In this document: positions 58,578-64,000 of the stretch, in pieces | Layout: every line of letters begins with the position of its first letter | Numbering within the stretch: the stretch's first letter is position 1 | DNA from: Epiperipatus broadwayi | Taxonomy: Eukaryota > Onychophora > Udeonychophora > Euonychophora > Peripatidae | Assembly: GCA_028023455.1 (NCBI GenBank) | Contig: JAQFVV010012397.1 | Location: forward strand, 5,692,237 to 5,756,236 | DNA length: 64,000 nucleotides | Reading direction: 5' to 3' | The notes under the pieces: model-generated | What the model was told of the DNA's origin: nothing | Seen by the model: only the letters and a program-made list of their open reading frames with translations | Databases searched by the model: none | Program-made: the position numbers and the translations under genes

Positions 58578-61500
58578 ATGTTCTGCAAAATTGCTGGCAT
58601 TAATATTCGCGGCATCAACTCAATTGATAGAGTTCTAGCTATTAAAAACTGCCTCTCGCTCTGCTCCCCTCATATACTTCTTATGGGTGAAACTAAATAT
58701 CACCATAAGACTGATCATAAAATATTATCTCTTCTCTCAGCTCTCAGATTTACTAGATTTTCCATAGGCCATTCTGCTTCAGGTGGAGTCGGTATTCTTC
58801 TCAGCAAGTCAATACCACCAAACAGTTTTAGTATTCTATTCCTAGATGCCAATATTATTGTCATAGAAATAGACTATTGGGGTTATCCGATCATCATAGC
58901 TTATATATATACAGCCAAAGACACCTCTCAATATCTAAAAATAATCCATATCCTAAATGCCATCAACGCTAACAGAGCCTCTCCTACTATTCTTCTGGGA
59001 GACTTTAACACTACATACAATGACTTCAACAAGAGATTTTTGCATCTAATAAATCACAGATTAATGTGTGGAGAGGTTATCTTCCCTCCTGAAGCCTACT
59101 CTTTCTATACTAAAACTAAAAAGTCCCTGATTGATTTAGTTTTCTACACCCCAGACCTCCATTTCAACCTTGATGCAGCCTTGGCCCCTGTTGCTTTCTC
59201 TGATCATATGGCTCTAATCTTACAACTTACACCTATTGCAATCCCTACACTCATTGATGGACCTGGTAAAACCATGCGCATGATCACCCAATCAAATATG
59301 ACCGAAGCGATAGTGTCTGAGGCATACATCCTTTTCCAGAAAATAAACATCCTTTCCCTGCCTGCTGAGGAGGGCTGGTTTTCCTTCATTGGAATACTTC
59401 AGTCCATATTAAATCACCACACCAGGAAAATCAAAGGACCTAATGGCCTTCTAAATGACCTAACAGACATTAATATACAACTTCAAGCATCACAGCAAAA
59501 TTTCACAAATACAGAAAAAATTATCTTCCTTAAAAATCTCTACAAAATCAAGCAAAAGTCCCTTGCAGAATATATATCCATCAGAAGAGCCAAATGTTTC
59601 TTAGCACAACAACACTGCTGGACGAGAGACTATCTCAGATGGGCACTGGGATACAATAAAAAACAAATCACTCCCTTATCCATTAATACTAATGGAACCA
59701 ATCTTATTGGCTTTCCAATGATGCAGCACATCAGCAAACAATTCTGCCAATTAATGCAAAAAGATGGAGCTCCTCCTATAAACAGCTGGTTAGATGCTGG
59801 TGACCCTGGCAAACATGGCATCATGGAAATCCAAATCAAAAAGAAGATAAAATCTCTCCCTGACGGCGTTCATCCTGGCCTTCATGGCATCCCAAATTTC
59901 CTTCTCAAACACCTCAGTCAATTCACCGTGCCAATTATTAAAAAAATGATTGATCACCTAGCCTCCGGCAACAGAAACATAACAGATCTTTACCCAGTGG
60001 CACTCGTGCCTTTTATTAAAAAAGCAAAACCACTAAACGACATTAACAGTATACGACCAATTTCCATGACCACATTGCTTATCAAGATAATTGAGTCAGT
60101 CATTAAAGATCAAATCCAAACTCAAATTCTTAGCCATATCTCATCAAACCAATACTGAAAAAAGGGATCATCAACCTCGCATGCTATGTCCAATATAACT
60201 GCACTGTTCAATTACATCAGAGGACATCGTAAATCAAAACCTATTGCTGTCCAGCTGGATGTTGCGGCAGCATTTGATTCAGTCCAGATAAACATCCTTC
60301 TGGATATCCTGTTGGAATGCGACATTCCAGCTGGGATTGTACAGATGATCAGCAATCTGCTCAACAACAGAGAGATTTTTCTCTCTCTTGATGGCAAGAT
60401 CACACCAGGTTTCAACCCATACAAGTCGATCCCTCAAGGATCCCCACTCAGTGCCCTTTTCTTCACAGTATACATCAACCCTCTTCTGATGGATATAGAA
60501 AAAAACCTCCCTGGAATTTTCCTTCCCTCTCTCAATAAAAGCTTCAATGTATTTGCATATATTGATGACATCATGGTTGTGCTTCCCACCATTAAATACC
60601 TTCCTAATCTCATGAACATATTAAACAGAAATACAGCGAAACTTGGCCTACAAATAAATTTTAACAAATCTTCCATCTGGAAGATAATGTCTGGTAAACA
60701 AATTAACTCTCCCTTTTCTGCAAAACCCCAAAGATACCTAGGTTTTCCAATCTACAAAACTCCAACTGCAATGGCAAGAGAGATTCAAGATGCAATCCTC
60801 CATTCAACTGAAGCCATCACCACTTCACTCTCTAGAGTATACCTTTCATTATATGGAAAGGTTGGCCTCCTCAACATGATCATAATGCCAAAAATCTCAT
60901 ATTAACTTCCATTCGTTAAAATGTCTAAACAGTTTCAAAATAAAATTAACCGATTATGCACCAAACTTCTCTGGAGAGGAAGGACAGTTGCTATTAGCTT
61001 GCGAGGTATCCAACGACCATGCAGGTTCAATGGACTGTCATTCCACTCAATAAAAGCAATCATTTTACAGAAAACCCACAACACTCTACATAATCTGATC
61101 CTCTCCTGTGGATACTCTAACATTATTAAAAAAGTTACACCGACAGATCGTCCTCCACCCTCTTCCAGTTCATGGATAGCATCCCTAATACAACAACTAC
61201 AACTTTATAACCCAATAACATCCTTTAACCTTAACCAAAAAATCACCTTATGGGAAGCATACAATATAATCAACTATAATCAACAACCCATTAAAACCAG
61301 CCTAAAAATAACCAACCAAAGACTCATTACACACTTCAAAAGATGGAGTCTGGAACCCAAATTCCTTGACTTCATCATTAAAATAAATCTTAATGCGCTA
61401 CCCACGAATTGGTTTCTTTATCACCGAAGAGGTTTTACCAGCATTGACCCTATATGTGGTCTGTGTGCTCGTGAAGATGAAACCATAGACCATATTATAC

Positions 61501-61805
61501 ACCGGTGCCCAAGACTTAAAACTCTAAAAGATATAATTATAATCAATTCCAACATAAGACCTGATATGATTTTCTCACTCGAAAATGCCATTCATAATGG
61601 GTTTTTTTCAATAATAAGGCTTTCTACCTTTGTCCTTTATTCCATATGGATAGTGAGATGCAAAAGTCTCATGGAATTACCCCCGCCACAAATCATACCA
61701 TTGTTCTATCAAACGCTCAAAAAAATCAAGAAACGTGACCAGCTCCTTGCCTCCAGTAAAGTCTTTGCTGACACCTGGTCTTTAATTGCTCTTTCCTTTT
61801 CCTGA
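58578..61805 (+). pseudogene. LINE ORF2 (endonuclease + RT + zinc finger), Tx1/L1-like, two stops
   Basis: One frame of 1076 codons. Endonuclease: INIRGINS, LLMGETKYHH, SGGVGILLSK, LGDFNTTYND and FSDHMAL (58590-59220). Reverse transcriptase: DLYPVALVPFIKKAKP, RPISMTTLLIKIIES, LDVAAAFDSVQ, IPQGSPLSALFFTVYINPLL, and the catalytic box FAYIDDIMVV (59990-60600). C-terminal zinc finger CGLCAREDETIDHIIHRC (about 61455-61510). Stops at 60156-60158 (TGA) and 60903-60905 (TAA) leave the frame unchanged; all key RT residues are present. The clade assignment (Tx1/L1 group) follows from ORF1 plus the C-terminal CCHC and is moderate. Confidence 0.85.
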
Positions 61806-62085
61806 TTATCAATTCCCACCTACCCAGCATTATAGAATAGTCATTTATAAAAGAAAATATTCATGTCTATATTAAAAGTGCTAATACCATTAAACAAGTT
61901 CTTTGAATCTCTTCACTATACCTAACCACATAAGAGTATAACATTGTGCTCTCATAACATAATCTAGCCAGATGACATATAGAACATTATATAATCATAT
62001 TATTGTACAATTTATTCATTTATTTATCCTTTATAATCACTATTTATTGTTAATAAAATTTTTATTGAAATGAAAATGAAATGAA
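61806..62085 (+). other. 3' UTR and tail of the Tx1-like LINE
   Basis: About 260 bp with an AATAAA signal at about 62053, then a terminal run of TGAAA-type units ending near 62085. The end of the TGAAA run is taken as the element end. Confidence 0.55.
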
Positions 62086-62424
62086 CTATTCTAAAGTTTA
62101 TAATAAAACCGGTTCTCCTTTGATCTATTTTTCTATTTAAATAATCGATTGTCATCTTGAATACTGGATCTAATTACACATGAAAGTTTTCATTATCTTT
62201 GTATTTTAAGCCAATAAACATCACATGATCACTATTTCTTACGTTTAATCTTTGTGTTTTATAAAAGGTAAATGTTTGGCAAGTAGTACGTGGCACATTA
62301 AGTAATTATTTTTTAGTTTGTTAAACCAAGATTTACTAAGATTTAAAATCAATGATATTTTTCTTGTCATATTATAAATAACAAGATATTTATAATGCAA
62401 TTAATTCAAACTTGTGTTTAATGC

Positions 62425-62520
62425 CTAAGCGTTGTTAGCCGAGAGGTCATCACAGCCGCCTTGCACGCAAGTAGTTGGTTGCAGACGTTTGTAGGTTTGC
62501 CTCCCAGACGATGCTATGAC
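62425..62520 (+). repeat. tRNA-derived SINE-like sequence
   Basis: TAGCCGAGAGG at 62436-62446 fits a pol III A box (TRGCNNAGNGG). A degenerate B box AGGTTTGCCTCC follows at 62493-62504, at normal tRNA spacing. The segment between (CACAGCCGCCTTGCACGCAA) looks like a tRNA anticodon arm, closest by eye to tRNA-Val, but pairing is too poor for a working tRNA. Probably the head of a SINE or a tRNA pseudogene. Confidence 0.45.
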
Positions 62521-62639
62521 ATATGAAAAAATATATATAATATACAAGTTCTTTCCACACAGAGAGAAAGAGTATTCATACTTTGAAGTGATTAAAGGTA
62601 AAGAAATATGATCTACCAACAAATGATCCAGGCTATATG

Positions 62640-64000
62640 TAGACGAGGTTAGCTATGAATGTAGCCCTTTACAAAATTGTAACCTTAATTAAAACATTAT
62701 GAGATTTTTGTGGAATTCATGTCTCAATATGACTAAAATAAAAGTATTGTACAATCAAAGGTAGTGTCAAATATGCCTTTAGTTTTATGTTGCCCTCTTG
62801 TTTTACTTTTATAATATATATATTGTACCATTTTCATATATATGAACAAGGTATATTGGTATTGAGTAAGAGTTAAAAGAAGTAAAATTTAAAAATCATC
62901 AATAAACATAATTTATTTTTTTTATTAGTTAGGGTGACTTTTTTTTTTTTTTGGTGTGTACAATGAAAGTTATTTGCGTTTAATATTTATTTAACCAAAA
63001 TAACATGTTAATATTGAAAAGAATGTAAGTGCATATAGATAATTCATTCAGATATAAAGAAGTTATAAATGAAAGAGATTACAATCAGAAAAAAACCTTT
63101 TATGCTCTGATTAAAGATGGCAGAAATAAGTCATAAAAAAAAGAAAGAGACTTGTAACTATAAATGAACAAAGAATGTTAATAAAACAAAAGATAAGAAA
63201 ATATGCACAGGACATTTCAAAAATGATCATGAAAATAAAAGAAGCAGCCAAGTTGAGAATTGGTCTTTTTTCCTATGTGTGTTTTGTGCAGTTTCTCGTG
63301 TGCAGCATTTTCAAAGTAATAATAAAGTGGTATTATTTAGAACTATTAAGATGAGACTACTCTCCAATATGTGAGTAGTAACAGATCATTGGCTGATACC
63401 TTCTCTTGGACAAGTCACCAAAAGCTTCCTCTAGCCTTGTCTATGGATCAGAGATATGAAAGCAGTACTAGAATGAAACCATGAACCAATATTATGAATT
63501 ACTGATCAAAAGGAACCGGATTACTATGGTAATCAATCATCTATATAAACACTAGAAGCTTACCGGTAAGTTAATGCCCATGTACTAATGCATATTTAAA
63601 TCAGGAAGATTTGTGTACTAACTTTTAAAAGCTAAATTTTTAATTTAAACACAAGAAAGAGACAAAATAAAAAAGTCATAGATCAATTCATAGATCACAT
63701 GACCCTATCTCTTAAGCTTGTAAGAAAGAGACATTTACTATTTTACTCTTAAAAATGAACTGTTTGAATTAAGTGTTAAATATAATTATCTAATTACATG
63801 TGTGTGTATTCTTTCCAATATTATAAATAATTCTTATTGTTTAATTATTTAATGTGTGTTAATAAAACTTTTACTAATAATATAAAACTTTCATTGTACA
63901 TTCATAATTTTAGTTAGTTACAATCCTATTTTTGAGTTTATAGATGTTGTTAATCAGTTGTAGAGAAGTGAATAAATTACCTTGCCAATATGCTTTATTA
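62640..64000. other. 1.4 kb AT-rich, nothing recognised
   Basis: No credible ORF, repeat or RNA gene. T run at 62940-62952. The region around 63350-63560 is a little more GC-rich without further signal. Confidence 0.55.

Overview
The window is AT-rich, gene-poor DNA from an invertebrate animal nuclear genome. I find no convincing host gene, operon or ribosome binding site. Nearly everything recognisable is a transposable element or a remnant: non-LTR retrotransposons of three kinds (Jockey/CR1-like, RTE-like, Tx1/L1-like), Penelope-like element (PLE) fragments with GIY-YIG endonuclease domains, a decayed Ty3/gypsy element, two large LTR elements whose only ORF is not recognisable as pol, satellite repeats, foldback elements and many (AT)n microsatellites. 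This repertoire fits molluscs, arthropods or other invertebrates, but I cannot name the species.

Layout. 1-1236 is a giant triplet microsatellite (ATT, GTT, ACT blocks). 1237-4407 is a broken Jockey-like LINE. 5284-6042 is a foldback repeat interrupted by a 183-bp insertion. 6091-8188 is a 420-bp satellite array with an inverted end. 8224-15875 is a young LTR element with about 2.55-kb LTRs on the minus strand. 15890-16870, 22275-22985, 23050-24190, 48060-48480 and 52022-53650 are PLE fragments, four of them joined head to head. 24400-27690 is a Ty3/gypsy pseudogene (minus). 34677-40069 is a second, 3'-truncated LTR element (minus). 46619-47942 and 55765-56092 hold a 410-bp satellite related to the 6-8 kb array. 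48673-51955 is a nearly intact RTE-type LINE (minus). 56132-62085 is a Tx1-like LINE (plus). A tRNA-derived SINE-like sequence lies at 62425-62520.

The most interesting system is a set of hammerhead-ribozyme-like modules. The 410-bp satellite carries a 44-nt module with core CTGACGA, a GAAA box, a 6-bp perfect stem I (CTTTCA/TGAAAG) and an ATC cleavage triplet. The 420-bp satellite carries the same 44-nt module with other stem sequences (CTCCA/TGGAG) and a GTC triplet. Similar but degenerate folds occur in a 183-bp insertion with a 13-bp target-site duplication and at the ends of the PLE fragments. This resembles retrozyme or satellite hammerheads that could be mobilised with help from PLE reverse transcriptase. 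That last step is inference: no PLE reverse transcriptase is present here.

A second candidate is the pair of large LTR elements. Their LTRs look unrelated over most of their length, yet both start with a terminal hairpin TGAAAC...GTTTCA. Both place one charged, coiled-coil-rich ORF of unknown function about 1 kb downstream of the primer-binding region.
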